A stretch of DNA of 47,053 bases from Phoronis australis. Taxonomy: Eukaryota; Phoronida; Phoronidae. Below are positions 28,358 through 39,500 of the stretch, in pieces (the first letter of the stretch is position 1; the number at the start of each line of letters is the position of its first letter). Where the stretch lies: NCBI GenBank assembly GCA_002633005.1, contig NMRA01000691.1, forward strand, positions 126,001-173,053, read 5' to 3'. The notes below the pieces were generated by a model. That model was given only the letters and a program-made list of their open reading frames with translations, did no database searches and had not been told where the DNA came from. The position numbers were made by a program, and so were the translations under genes.

Positions 28358-30718
28358 CGGCCAAATCACAACCAAGGTCCATATTTGGTGGCCACTTTTG
28401 GTGAAAAATGAGGGTTGTCATATTACTGTAAAAGCTCGGTTATTTTAAAATGCCATCATTCCAGGTTTGTAATCTAAAATCTTTTTTGCACAAGAACCAT
28501 CTAATAAAATTTTATGGCCTAATGCATCGCAGGTGTACAAAAGGGTACGCACACTACAACTTGTGTGGTCACAACACACTTCTACCATGCAAAAAATCAT
28601 AAGGTAGCTGTTAATTTAATAAGTTTTTGATTAAATTGAAGAAGTATCACATACTAAAATAAGTAAAGTTACTACCGTACTGATCAAGTTGTTCTAGATG
28701 ATGATACATTGTATATATTAACACATAATGAGAACTTCCTTTTCTTGCAATATGATTCTTACAAGAAAATGGCGAGTACCTACTTTTTCAAAAACTTAAT
28801 TGGTGCTATTTGCCTAGTTTTCAATGCATTCACCAGTTGGTCAAAATGGTTAAAACAATGCTAGGCGCAGTGTTCCACTTGTAAACAGTAAAAATGGTAC
28901 TTGCTGGGGGTACGTACACTACGCACAGTCAATCAACGTCAAATTTCGACTACGTTACAAGTGTATGGGATGGTCTTGAGTTTTGTGCTACCTCTACTTG
29001 TTGGTTTGTTGCAAGCAGAAGTTGCCTTGAGAGATAGAGAACCTGCCTGTGCAACATCAGTTGTCATATGACGTGTCTTCCAGGATTTTCAGTACTAGCC
29101 TAGTCCTGTGTGGCATTTTATTGTCCAAAAATTTGATAATGTCCATTGTTTTTTTGTCAGACTGTATTCATTTTCGAAATATCAGTATTGTTCATGAGAA
29201 CAGCAGTATGTAAAAAATCTTGTGCCTGGCAATACTTTATAGCACAGAGGCTGGAGGTACGTACACTACACAGGGGTACGTATAATACATTTCAATGACT
29301 TTTCAGGTTTATAAAGAATAATCAAAATCTACTGAGAGTTAGTTCATTTACCAATATTCAAAGAGAGCAATAAAACGTACAGCATGCAGTCGGTGCATAT
29401 CTGTCTGTCATTCTTTGAAAACAGGCACATGTTCAAATATAGGGGTACGTACGCTACACAAATGCTAATTTTCACTCAAAACAAATGTATTTGTAATTGA
29501 CACCCTTTTAACCTAGCATTTTTAATGGAGGAAGCTGTCTGTGACAAGTGTTGCTTACTTACCGTGTAATATTTTTGTTTAATAGTATTTATTCACACTA
29601 GGGGTACGTACACTACACAGGGGTACGCCATTTCAATGACATGTCAGGTTTGTATCTAAATACTCTAAAAATCCACTGAGAGTAAGTTGATTTACTAAAT
29701 CAGTAAAAAGCACAGGATTCAAGTGCATATCTGCCATACTTTGAAAATGGGCACAAATTAAAATTTGGAGATACGTACACCACACAAATGCTTATATTTC
29801 ACTCAAAACAAATGTATTTGCAATAAACACTCACTCTTTTAACCTAACATTTTTAAGGAAGGAAGCTGTCTATGACCAATGTTGCTCACTAATACCAAGT
29901 GATATTTTATGGCATTTGTAACTTACATGGGGGGTACGTACACTACAAAAGGGGGTACGTACAGTAGGCCCACATCACTGTTTCTGCATCACATGTTGTA
30001 TGGCCATTTATTTTTCTTTGGTGATAATAATCACCATGTTGTTATTTAAAAGGCTACAATTTCATTTGCAATGACCATTTGTGTTACTGAATTCCACATG
30101 GGGGTACGTACACTACATTTTGTTAGCCTTTTTGGCCTATTTTCAACCACATAGCAGAACCCATTCAATATTCAAACTTTTACTTTGTTTAGATATTGAA
30201 TAATTTGCTGTGTTTCCTAGGATGACATTTGCATTTCTTTTTGTTACAGAGTGTGGACTTTAGTTTTTAACCTTCTTTACAGTAGGTGAGAGGGTTAGAA
30301 ACACAGAATTTACAAATTTCGTAACGAGTGCCTGTTTTATGATGAACCCTACCATTTCTCAATGATTAAGGCAATTGACTTCATCAGTTGACTCTGAAAG
30401 TGACTCAAATTATTCCCAGTCATATCTAAACAATGGCTTGCATGATAAAATAAATGTCTTTTCTACTCTTGACAGTTGAAAAGTGTTATTTTTAAAATGG
30501 ACACTCGTAACGCTAAAAATGCATGAAATTCATAGACAAAAACATGCATAAATTTCTCAAACATTGTCCGATTTTAGTGATGATTCTTTTTTATTTTGCA
30601 CAACTAAATAACCCTTTGCATAATGAAATTCAGTTGGCATTTGGTAAGTGACCAAAAAATTATTTTAGACCGTAACACAGTCAACTCTCGAATATGGACC
30701 TTGATTGTGATTTAGCCG
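28358..30718. mobile_element. 2.36 kb terminal-inverted-repeat element with 11 GGGGTACGTACACTACA-type motifs
   Basis: The ends 28358-28385 and 30691-30718 are 28-bp inverted repeats with two mismatches (CGGC-AAATCACAA-CAAGGTCC core). Inside, motif copies lie near 28543, 28906, 29253, 29273, 29442, 29601, 29620 (short), 29767, 29931, 29952 and 30101. Two adjacent ~340-bp blocks (about 29253-29600 and 29601-29935) are diverged direct duplicates bounded by the motif. No ORF of note on either strand, so non-autonomous. A clear target-site duplication is not visible. Confidence 0.75.
29253..29947. repeat. Diverged ~340-bp direct duplication inside the TIR element
   Basis: Shared ordered landmarks in both halves: TTCAATGAC, CCACTGAGAGT or CTACTGAGAGT, GTGCATATCTG, CACTCAAAACAAATGTATTTG, GAAGCTGTCT. 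Each half starts at a GTACGTACACTACA motif. Confidence 0.85.
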
Positions 30719-30922
30719 GTAAGTGTATTGGGGACGATAGGAGAAGCTGAGGACGCCTGTGCCCTGTTCACATAAGATGTCTGTGATTTGTAACCTTCCG
30801 GTTGCAATGACACTCCTAAAGCACGAAGGTCAAAGTACGCATTTCATGCCTTCGATTGGCTAACAGTCACGAGGTCCAAAGTCTACGCTTACGTCATTAC
30901 AGCTGATTCAGTAGACCCACAT

Positions 30923-30929
30923 TATAAAG
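30923..30929 (+). promoter_or_regulatory. Possible TATA box of the perilipin gene
   Basis: TATAAAG sits about 30 bp before a stretch that ends in a perfect donor (AGTTAG|GTAAGT at 30977), and the perilipin start codon follows on the same strand after a good acceptor. Placement is an inference without transcript data. Confidence 0.35.
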
Positions 30930-30952
30930 CAGAATTCGTTGACGCGTGGAAC

Positions 30953-30976
30953 AAGTTACGAATAACCATAAGTTAG
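30953..30976 (+). other. Possible noncoding exon 1 of the perilipin gene
   Basis: Start estimated ~25-30 bp after TATAAAG; end set by GTAAGT at 30977. Would splice to the acceptor at 33341-33342, which is followed by TGA then the ATG at 33346. Confidence 0.3.
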
Positions 30977-31406
30977 GTAAGTTCAGAGAATTTCATGTAA
31001 AGCAGAAATGATTGTTGTGTGCTATACATTTTTCAGGTTACAACTAATGAGAGTAGAAGGTACACAGACAGGCGAAAGAATGAATGTTTTCAAAAATTTT
31101 CAAGGCACTTGACCTGATCAAAATGGCCGACCTTCCTCAATTTTCAAGCGAGATTTATTGAGTTATTTTGAAAAAAGAACTCATGAGCTTGGTGGCCCAA
31201 TTGGTTTGACTTGTTGGCCAATCCCTTGCGCTAAATTTACTTTGTTAGAGAGGTTTTCTAAAGTATATCTCAGAATTTTGTCCTGTTTTGGCTTATTCAC
31301 TTCATACCGATTTATCCATTTCCATTATTTTTATTTTTGTATAGGGGACCCTTAGAAGGCCTCCTAATTTAAATTGCAATTACTTAATCACATGGGTGGC
31401 GCACCT

Positions 31407-31428
31407 GGGGTGGGGGTGGGGTGGAGGG
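31407..31428 (+). promoter_or_regulatory. Candidate G-quadruplex sequence
   Basis: Runs of 4, 5, 4 and 3 G separated by T, T and TGGA, ~450 bp after the proposed start site. Structure potential only; function unknown. Confidence 0.4.
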
Positions 31429-31786
31429 CTCTCTCTCATCGCTATAGATGACCTTACTCGGCCTTACTGTAAGTTACGAATGTTTATCGTTGTGATTGGA
31501 TGTTGCTTAAAGACAAAATTTAGGCAAAGGCAACCTGATTTCATGTCATTTTTAGCAACAATAGGGTTCATTGATTATCCCAGACATATTTTTCACTTAT
31601 TTACAGCTTTTCGTAATTTAATTAATTACTCGTCGTCTACTCCGGACGTGACGTGTTGGTAGGCAAGAATTTCGCGCCAGTTTCTTTTCATATTGTCTGA
31701 CTGTGAGAGCAGTCGAGTCAGTCATTGTTCTACCTCGGTTGTGATAAGTTCGGTCGTCATTTGCTTTTGTTTACGAGTCAGTCAAC

Positions 31787-31966
31787 ATGCCACGCTGTTG
31801 CGGCCTTCCGAGATGTACTCATTATCATCTCATGTACAGAGGAAGAACTGTCCCACTTGCCCGAGTGTCCCGCGACACCCTCCCAGTGGATGGTGACTTG
31901 AGCACACAAACTGCTTACATCCCACCTTGCGACTCCCTAGTCACACACGTGGCACCTTCTAAATAG
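31787..31966 (+). pseudogene. Left-arm copy of the THAP start (59 residues, then stop)
   Basis: Opens MPRCCGLPRCTHYH, giving the paired-cysteine start of a THAP zinc finger (C-x4-C). It then continues into sequence with no THAP resemblance and stops at 31964-31966. Not a functional domain: the WxxF/FP region and distal ligands are missing. Confidence 0.6.
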
Positions 31967-32569
31967 CTCCAATACAAGTCCACAATAAACTTTTCAAACT
32001 TAGGCTCACCGATCTGTTCATTGGATGACGAACTGTACTTTTCACTGGATGTCAAACTGGGCCTGTATTCACTCTCGTTACTCAACATCGCTGAAGGGCT
32101 GCTTACAGGCTCTGGGTTAGAGACAACAGCACACGGGGAATCACTACTAGTTCCTGGAATTGCACGCTATGGGGTACGTTCGGAGGCATGGGCGACAGTA
32201 GATGAAGTGCCTTCAGTCACTGTATATAGTGGCCACAGCTTGCGAGGCTTCTCGCTTCAAAAACACACTTCTCGGGGGTGGCGACGGGGCAATGCCGGGA
32301 ATCAACAGCGACGGTATGAAACCCTTCTTTGGGCGTTGTTTCGCAGGGACCTTCATCAATTCAGCGTACATATCTCTGTCGTAATCTGGCGGCTGAAAAT
32401 GCTTGTCACTTCTTTGTACGTTGCGTGAACGGGTAGCGCTGTGTTCTTCACACGAATGAGCTAGCCAAGTACGGCGAAGTGTGTAATCCTTTGGAAAGCG
32501 ATGCAAGGTACCTAAAGCGCGTGTGAGACGATGATGAGTTCATCCTGGTACGCAGCAACAGCGTGGCAT
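31900..32569 (-). pseudogene. Decayed THAP-domain transposase N-terminus
   Basis: Reads from ATG at 32569 leftward: MPRCCCVPG, then a TGA (32540-32542) where the second zinc-ligand Cys is expected. The same frame stays open to 32213 with LHRFPKDYTLRRTW, SDKHFQPPDY and KGFIPSL, the typical THAP order (FP, W, C-x2-H-F, P). The Cys of the C-x2-H pair is a Ser (AGT), one base from TGT. A Ser-rich stretch follows in another frame to ~31990 (FEKFIVDLYWSYLE), with further breaks. No RNase H-type catalytic region. Clearly inactive. Confidence 0.75.
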
Positions 32570-33342
32570 GTTGACTGACTCGTAAACAAAAGCAAACGAC
32601 GACCAAACTGATCACATCCGAGGTAGAACAATGACTGACTTGACAGCTCTCACAGTCTGACTGTATGAAAAGAAATTGGCGCGAAATTCTTGCCTCCCAA
32701 AACGTCACTTCCGGAGTAGACGACGAGAAATTAATTAAATTAGGAAAAGCTGTAATTAAGTGAAAAATGTGTCAGGGATAATCAACGGACCTCATTTTTG
32801 CTAAAAGTGACATGAAAAAAGGTTGGCTTCGCCTTTAACCATCGATTGAGGTCTTTCATTTTTTCTGACCCCAATCGAAGGACGTCATGTAGCTGGTAAG
32901 TATGCGCATCATGTAGAGACAAGACTGTGAACCTCTCCAGTCTTACGAGGCATCTGTGTCACTGTGTACTAGTACTGGAGTACACGTACCTTCGTAATGC
33001 TGTTCCATGGAGTTATGTTGTAACAGATCGAAATAAGTTCGGTTCTTAGGGTATATACATCTTGTTCCTTTTGATATCATTATCACAGCCATCTTTCTAA
33101 AATATCAAAATACTTTCACCTGTATTAGCCTCCAAATGTTTTCACAATATGTGCATTTTAAGTGTATCAGAATTTATGCACTGGTTGGATAAAGTGCCAC
33201 AGTGGACCCTGACTTAGAGAACCAGACAATCTCCGAATGGTCGAAACTGGTCCTCTCGGTCAGGGTACATTATAAATCAAACCAGTGCTCAGAAAATCTT
33301 CACAATCCCCGACATTATCTGCATGGAATCTTTCCTTTCCAG

Positions 33343-33565
33343 TGAATGTATAGACAGCATCTGAAGGCTATGGAAAACGAGCAGTTGGTTTCCAGGGTGA
33401 CGGGACTCCCTGTAGTGAGCAGTGCGTGGGAACAGGTGTCAGCACTGTACTCAAAGACTAAGGACTACAATAGTCTGACAAGATTGACCTGCCAGTTGGC
33501 CGAGTCAGGGGCTAATTTGGCAGTGATCGGTTCAAAACCAGTGGTGGGATTGTTTGAACCCCAGT
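33343..33565 (+). CDS. PLIN: Perilipin first coding exon (PAT domain start, residues 1-73)
   Basis: Acceptor TTTCCTTTCCAG; three untranslated bases TGA, then ATG 33346. Ends GAACCCCAGT|GTAAGT in phase 1. LVSRVTGLPVVSSAW is the PAT hallmark. Confidence 0.9.
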
Positions 33566-36500
33566 GTAAGTTGGGTGGTTCGAAGTTACAGTCTGGTGCT
33601 TAATGGTGCTTAATGGTGCTTAATGGTGCTTTGTTAATAAGTAAAAACGAAAAGTTTACATGGGAAAGAGAGGAATCTTATGGCGACCTCCATTAAAAAA
33701 TGTGTAACGTATCAAAACCTTTTAATAATAAAAATCCTATGTCTTCTTGGAAAGGAAACAATTTTTCTTCTCTGTCTTAAATTACCTTTCATGTAGAGTT
33801 AAATCATTGTCCAGCCTGGAGAAGCCAGATTTCAAATCTCCCTGATAATGCGTCCGTTCTCTTTCCAGTGAGCTATGTCAATGACTATGGTCTCAAGAAA
33901 CTAGAGGCTATCACAGATGCTTACCCCATCATTACCAAACCAACTGAAGAGGTAAGAAATTGAGCACTGATTTGTCAACATGGGTAACTAAGTGTTGATT
34001 GTATTAGCATAGATATTCGCATTGTAAACAGTGGTAGCCTGTTGGTATAGTGCAGTAAGTTGTTTTCTTCTGGTGTCATGATGCTTGCATTGTAACTTTA
34101 CAATTTTTCTGGGAACTTACCTTTAGAGAAGTTCATGTGTTTTATCAAAAATCCCGTGGGCCATGTCAAAACTAAAAGCTCAAATTATGTAGTCACATTA
34201 CTGCAAATGATTAGGGTAATTTTATTTTGTGTTATTTTTTAAAATACATTTATTTCCTGTCAAAAAGCTGTATAAGTTTTAAGGGCTGTTCCAGCAAAAT
34301 CTGTGTGGGAGGGGGGGAAGGCAACTGAAATAAAAATTTATGGGTGGTTGCGTTTGATTTAAATTCAAAATGGCTGGTGGTTGTACTTCAAAAAAATAAA
34401 AATTTACAGGTCGTTGTTGTTTCATTGGGCCATAAATGTTTGATGGTGGGTAATTTTAGTAAATCTNAGCTATGTCAATGACTATGGTCTCAAGAAACTA
34501 GAGGCTATCACAGATGCTTACCCCATCATTACCAAACCAACTGAAGAGGTAAGAAATTGAGCACTGATTTGTCAACATGGGTAACAAAGTGTTGATTGTA
34601 TTAGCATAGATATTCGCATTGTAAACAGTGGTAGCCTGTTGGTATAGTGCAGTAAGTTGTTTTCTTCTGGTGTCATGATGCTTACATTGTAACTTTACAA
34701 TTTTTCTGGGAACTTACTTTTAGAGAAGTTCATGTGTTTTATCAAAAATCCTGTGGGCCATGTCAAAACTAAAAGCTCAAATTATGTAGTCACATTACTG
34801 CAAATGATTAGGGTAATTTTATTTCGTGTTATTTTTAAAATACATTTATTTCCTGTCAAAAAGCTGTATAAGTTTTAATTACTTCATTGCTTTTGTGGGC
34901 AATTTAACCCAGTTTAAAACCAGATGGTGCAGTGCACCAGGTGGGGCAAGCACGCCATCCATCATGTTCACCATGGCACATCGAGGAGTTATTAATCTTT
35001 GGTCGTAAGCATTGATATGTTGTTGTCTGGAGACGTGGACATCAATGTACAAAGTCCAGTCACATACTTCACACCGTTGACTGTGGTGACAACTCCTGTG
35101 ATTGTTAGACTGAGGTGTGAACCCCTGACACAACACTTTATCTGTTTTGAGATAATCCTGTGCCACTTCCCTAGTGATAGATCTTGTACAGTTTGAACAG
35201 TGACTCATGGTGTTTTTGTGACATGCTGTCTGGTCAAAGACCTGGAGGTATGACTGACAGCATTATCAGTGCAGGGTTATACCCAGTTTTCAAAACCCCG
35301 CTCGCCAGCTGGGTGAGTGAGACAGAAAATGTACTTTCACAGCCAAAAGTTAGTTGTTCGGCCTTAAGCTTGCTGCCAACCTCAATAAAAAATGATTATT
35401 TTGTGCGCTGATGTCACCATCTATTAGAGCTAGTATCATTTTTACAAAATGCAGAATTCCTACCGAGAAACTTTTGATGTTGATGAATTCCCTCCAAGCA
35501 CAAGATGTAGCCTTGACGCAAAGCTGTATACCATTATTGACCATTGTTCTACTGCTAAAATTGTAGCACGATCTTTACATCGGCTTTCGGTGCCATGATA
35601 TATTGCGTAACCTATTGGCCAGTTACTTTTTTCGCTGGTTCTTCAATCAACAGTTGCTCTTTCACGAGGTTGTCTACATGTCACAACAAATTATCGCAAT
35701 TGGTTTCACTTCATTACAAGTTTCTAGTATTTTAGTACCAGCAAACCGAATTTCAGAACAAATTAGCTAATGTGAAGCTGTCATCATCTGAGAGATGTCG
35801 TAAAACTTTAGGGATAGCGCATCACGAGTGTACTGTTTTCAAAACGACGACATACATTTCTGTTACACAAGGCGGAGACTTGCGCTAGAAAATGATGGTT
35901 ATTAGATTATTTTTAACTTAAACAGCTATATCGGGCAAGGTGAGTGTCGGTTGACTCCCAGATTTTGCATAAACCCCCGCCAGTCTTTAGCTCCACATGT
36001 TGATACAAGTTTTATGGCGAGTTGATGAGCAGAAGTACCCGGGCTGTGTGGAATTTCGAGGTCTGTCGGAGCTCAACACACAGTGGTACCTTGCTGTATT
36101 TTGACAATAGCCTTCATACAGCTAACTGGCTGGCTACGCAAAACGATACGTCGTCCAACAGATTAACTTCATTTTAATTAAAATGGCATGTCATCCTCTG
36201 TGTCTTGAAGTCAGGGCCGCCCTTTCTGCCTATCAGATTTAAAGTCACACCTTCTCTTGTTTTCCTGATAATCTGGGTGATATTTTCTTTTCCGTCGCAG
36301 TTTGCTTGAAGGAGGGCTCTGAATAATGCGACATTCTTGTCAAATAAAAATGAGATCACCTGAGACAATATCATTGGTGCCAGTGGAGGACAAGTCAACG
36401 AGCGTATTATGAGTCTGCTCTCTAATTGTGCCGTTACTTCGGCACCTCTCGATGAATCTGTCTGAAATTTGGTAATACTATGTGGATAGATTGTTTCAAG

Positions 36501-39500
36501 CGCTATCAATGGAATTTCAGTGGTTTTTCATTTACTCCCCATTGGTACAATGGGCGTTGGGGGTTGTTAATGTTCTTGGTTTGGTTGTTGATCTCTCCTT
36601 TGAATTTTCATTTAATTTCATCAACTGTCACTCCACACAATGCTTTCAGTTGGGGTACTGGTGTCACGGTTGTGGCAGATTTTGCATGTCATGTTTTATT
36701 GTTTATTTCAGGTGGTAGAGGAAACTAAAGCCTATGTAGAAAAGGCTGTCAGACCTACTTATGACCTTGTGGTGGCACCTGTGAATTTCACTGTGGACAA
36801 AGTCAACTCGGTGAAGAATTATGGCATCGAGAAGGTGAGGCATCTTTATGTTAACTCTGACTTGTTTCTGAGCTACTACACAATTATGCTGTCAAACATA
36901 GGTGTTTATGCGACTTCTATCATGTATTATATTGTTACTCTGTTCCTGCTCTTCAACTACACGGTCGAAAAAGAAACACTAACTAGGTGTGATTCATCTG
37001 GCGTCCGTCTGTCTGGCGTCCATCCGTCTGGTGTCCGTCTGTCTGGCGTCCATCCGGTGTGCATTGCTCTATCTTCAAAACATCATGAAATTTTGCACAT
37101 GCTCCTTTCATTGATGGGACGGCATGAGCAAACTTTCAGACAGATTCGACTACCGGTGTGCTCCCTAATGGCAATTTTAGTTTTTATGTTTACCTCTGTG
37201 TACCCGAAGGTACTCAATGGATTTTCATAAAATTCGGAAATAGGCATCTATTAGTGAGGTGATGGTATCCTTCCATTTACAGGTGGATTTGGGGTATTTT
37301 GCGCCACCTAGTGACCATATTTAACATTTTTGAGTTTTTTGGCATCCGCCCCTCTATGAACCAAACTGCTCTAAGGATGATTGTGCAAATTTGCATAGAT
37401 GCTTGAACTATGAAGAGGATGGTTGACTTTGTTTTTCTGACGACTTCGTGTACTGTGCTGCCTCCTAGTGACTGTTTAGTTTCATTTTGCACCCATGGCT
37501 GTATCTCCTAAACCTTGTGCAGGATCTTTACTAAATTTAGCAAGTGTATTTATATGAAGTCGACAATGGAAATGACGACTTTCTGATGGATCTGACTGCT
37601 GGTGTGCCCCCAAGTGGAAATTTTATTTTTTTATGTTTACCTGTGTATCAATGCATTTTCATAAAATTTGGAGTATGGGCATCTATTAGTGAAGTGACGT
37701 TTTCAGATGGATTCAATGTATTTTGCACAACCTGGTGGCCATTTTTGCTTTTTTGAGTCTGTTTTTTGGTGTTAGACCCTCTGTCAACCAAACCACTTTA
37801 AGGATGATTTTGAAAATTGGCGTATATATTCTCAGTATGAAGAGGATGATTGACAATGACGACTTTAGCTACTGTGGTGCCTCCCAGTGTCAGTTTTGTT
37901 TTGTTTTGTGTCCGTAGCTGTATCTCTTAAACCTATTGCAGAATCTTTATTAAATTTAGTGAGTGTGTTTATATGATGTTAACAACTGACGATGACAACT
38001 TTTAGAGGGATCCAAGAACTACTCTGTCCCCTAGCGGCAATTTCATTTTTTCCGTTTTCCTTTGTTTCTCTGAAGATCCTCGACAGATTTTTCTGAAATT
38101 TTTTTAAATAGCTCCCTATTCAAGAAACAATGGCGTCTTGCCAGTTTCAGATAGATTCATTGATTTTACATCCTTTTTGTGATACAACTAAACAACCTTA
38201 GAAGCACACCGTTTGTAGCGCATTTGTGGTTGCATTTCAACGCTCTGCATTACTCTTGTTTGTCATTCGATTAGAGTTTTTAAAATGATAGCAAATTGTT
38301 TGTTGTCCGGCCTAGTGAAACACATCCTGGGTGGTATTGACTGATTTTCCATTATTAATTTTGTGAAAGTTGAATACAGTACTTTGCCGTCACAAAGTGT
38401 TCTTAACGTAGGTGACTGCCGTTAAGTCTGGGGTCACGTCTCGTGTTGAAGAGGTCAAGTCTGGCGCGAAGCGTACTGTAAACTTTATGAAGGACTTTGG
38501 CTGTAACACCGTGCAGGAGGTACTAGAGACCAGCTATGGCAAGGCTTTGAAGACTAGAGTTCAGGACTCTATCTGCACTGCTGAGACTCTGGTTGATACC
38601 TACCTTCCTGAAGAGGAAAAAGGTGAGATGGTCAATATAGTTACCGCCAGTCTCTAGCGCACTTGTTATGGGAGGATTCTAAAATGATTAGATGCTATAG
38701 TGAGTGCGTTTCCCTTGCTTGACCCTTTGCTTAAAGACCAACTCACCAAATGCGACTTGACAGAGATACAAAGATCTCAAGTTGGCACATTAAAACTGAG
38801 GTCACTAAAACCATAACCGGGATCGGAAGTTGTCAACCAAAAAAATTAACATGCTGCTGTCACCATTATTGAAACTTACACACATCTCTTCCATTTCTCT
38901 ACTACATATAATATACACCATTCACTGTGTCTTGCTGTATACTTTACCCTTACGCAACACATTGCCGCGTCACACGATCCAAGGTTGCCATTTTTTGTGA
39001 CAGGTGTGGTCATGTTTTGCACAGGACTGGACCGGGAGCTTGTTATGCACATGTGTAGTGTTAAGACGAAATTATTTTTTCATCATTACATTAAATATGC
39101 CGGAGTTGCTTTGCTTTGCTTTGCTTTGCTTTGCTATCATACTATACCTCAAGTTTCGTTCTTAAATCTCAAGTTTTGCTCTCCATATTGCCCATTCCAT
39201 GTAATACAATTTGATAGTACAGTAACGTTCCTTCCCTTCCTCCTAATCACCAAGTACAGCCACAGAAGCACATGTATGCGATTTCATTAATTGTTTTGAT
39301 CACGTCAAGACTGACAAAGCAGTACAGCACTGATGAACTGGTTAGTGGTACAGTTGAATACAGACAAAATAACAGTGGTTGTAATCAATTGGGAATCGGC
39401 TAAACTGCGTCAGTAATGTAGGGGTTCGATTTGTACCATGGTTTTTCTTAGGTCTGTGAAAATAACTTGCTCTCCTCTGTTGCTGCTTGTTGCTTCTAGT

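Larger units (their letters stand above)
31522..32842. mobile_element. THAP-transposon relic with long inverted arms
   Basis: Left arm ~31522-31833 and right arm ~32524-32842 are inverted copies at roughly 80-85 % identity by eye (shared words CGTCGTCTACTCCGGA, AAGAATTTCGCGCCA, CAGTCATTGTTCTACCTCGG, TTTGTTTACGAGTCAGTCAA). Each arm ends inward at an ATG starting MPRCC, so two copies of a transposase 5' end point at each other. The centre (31834-32523) retains the right-hand THAP coding region. P elements and Kolobok-type transposases carry THAP domains; which group this belongs to cannot be told, because no catalytic region remains. Confidence 0.75.

Noticed and set aside
32021-32428. 135-residue plus-strand ORF
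   Set aside because: It is the antisense of the decayed THAP coding region.
34467-34548. Extra perilipin exon
   Set aside because: Copy of the preceding exon without an acceptor and next to an N; including it breaks phase and repeats the peptide.
35184-35411. Extra perilipin exon or small gene (GGMTDSIISAGLYPVFKT)
   Set aside because: Flanking perilipin exons join in phase without it, and it has no family resemblance.
39415-39440. tRNA T-loop-like GGGTTCGATTT
   Set aside because: An isolated word; the surrounding bases do not fold into tRNA arms.
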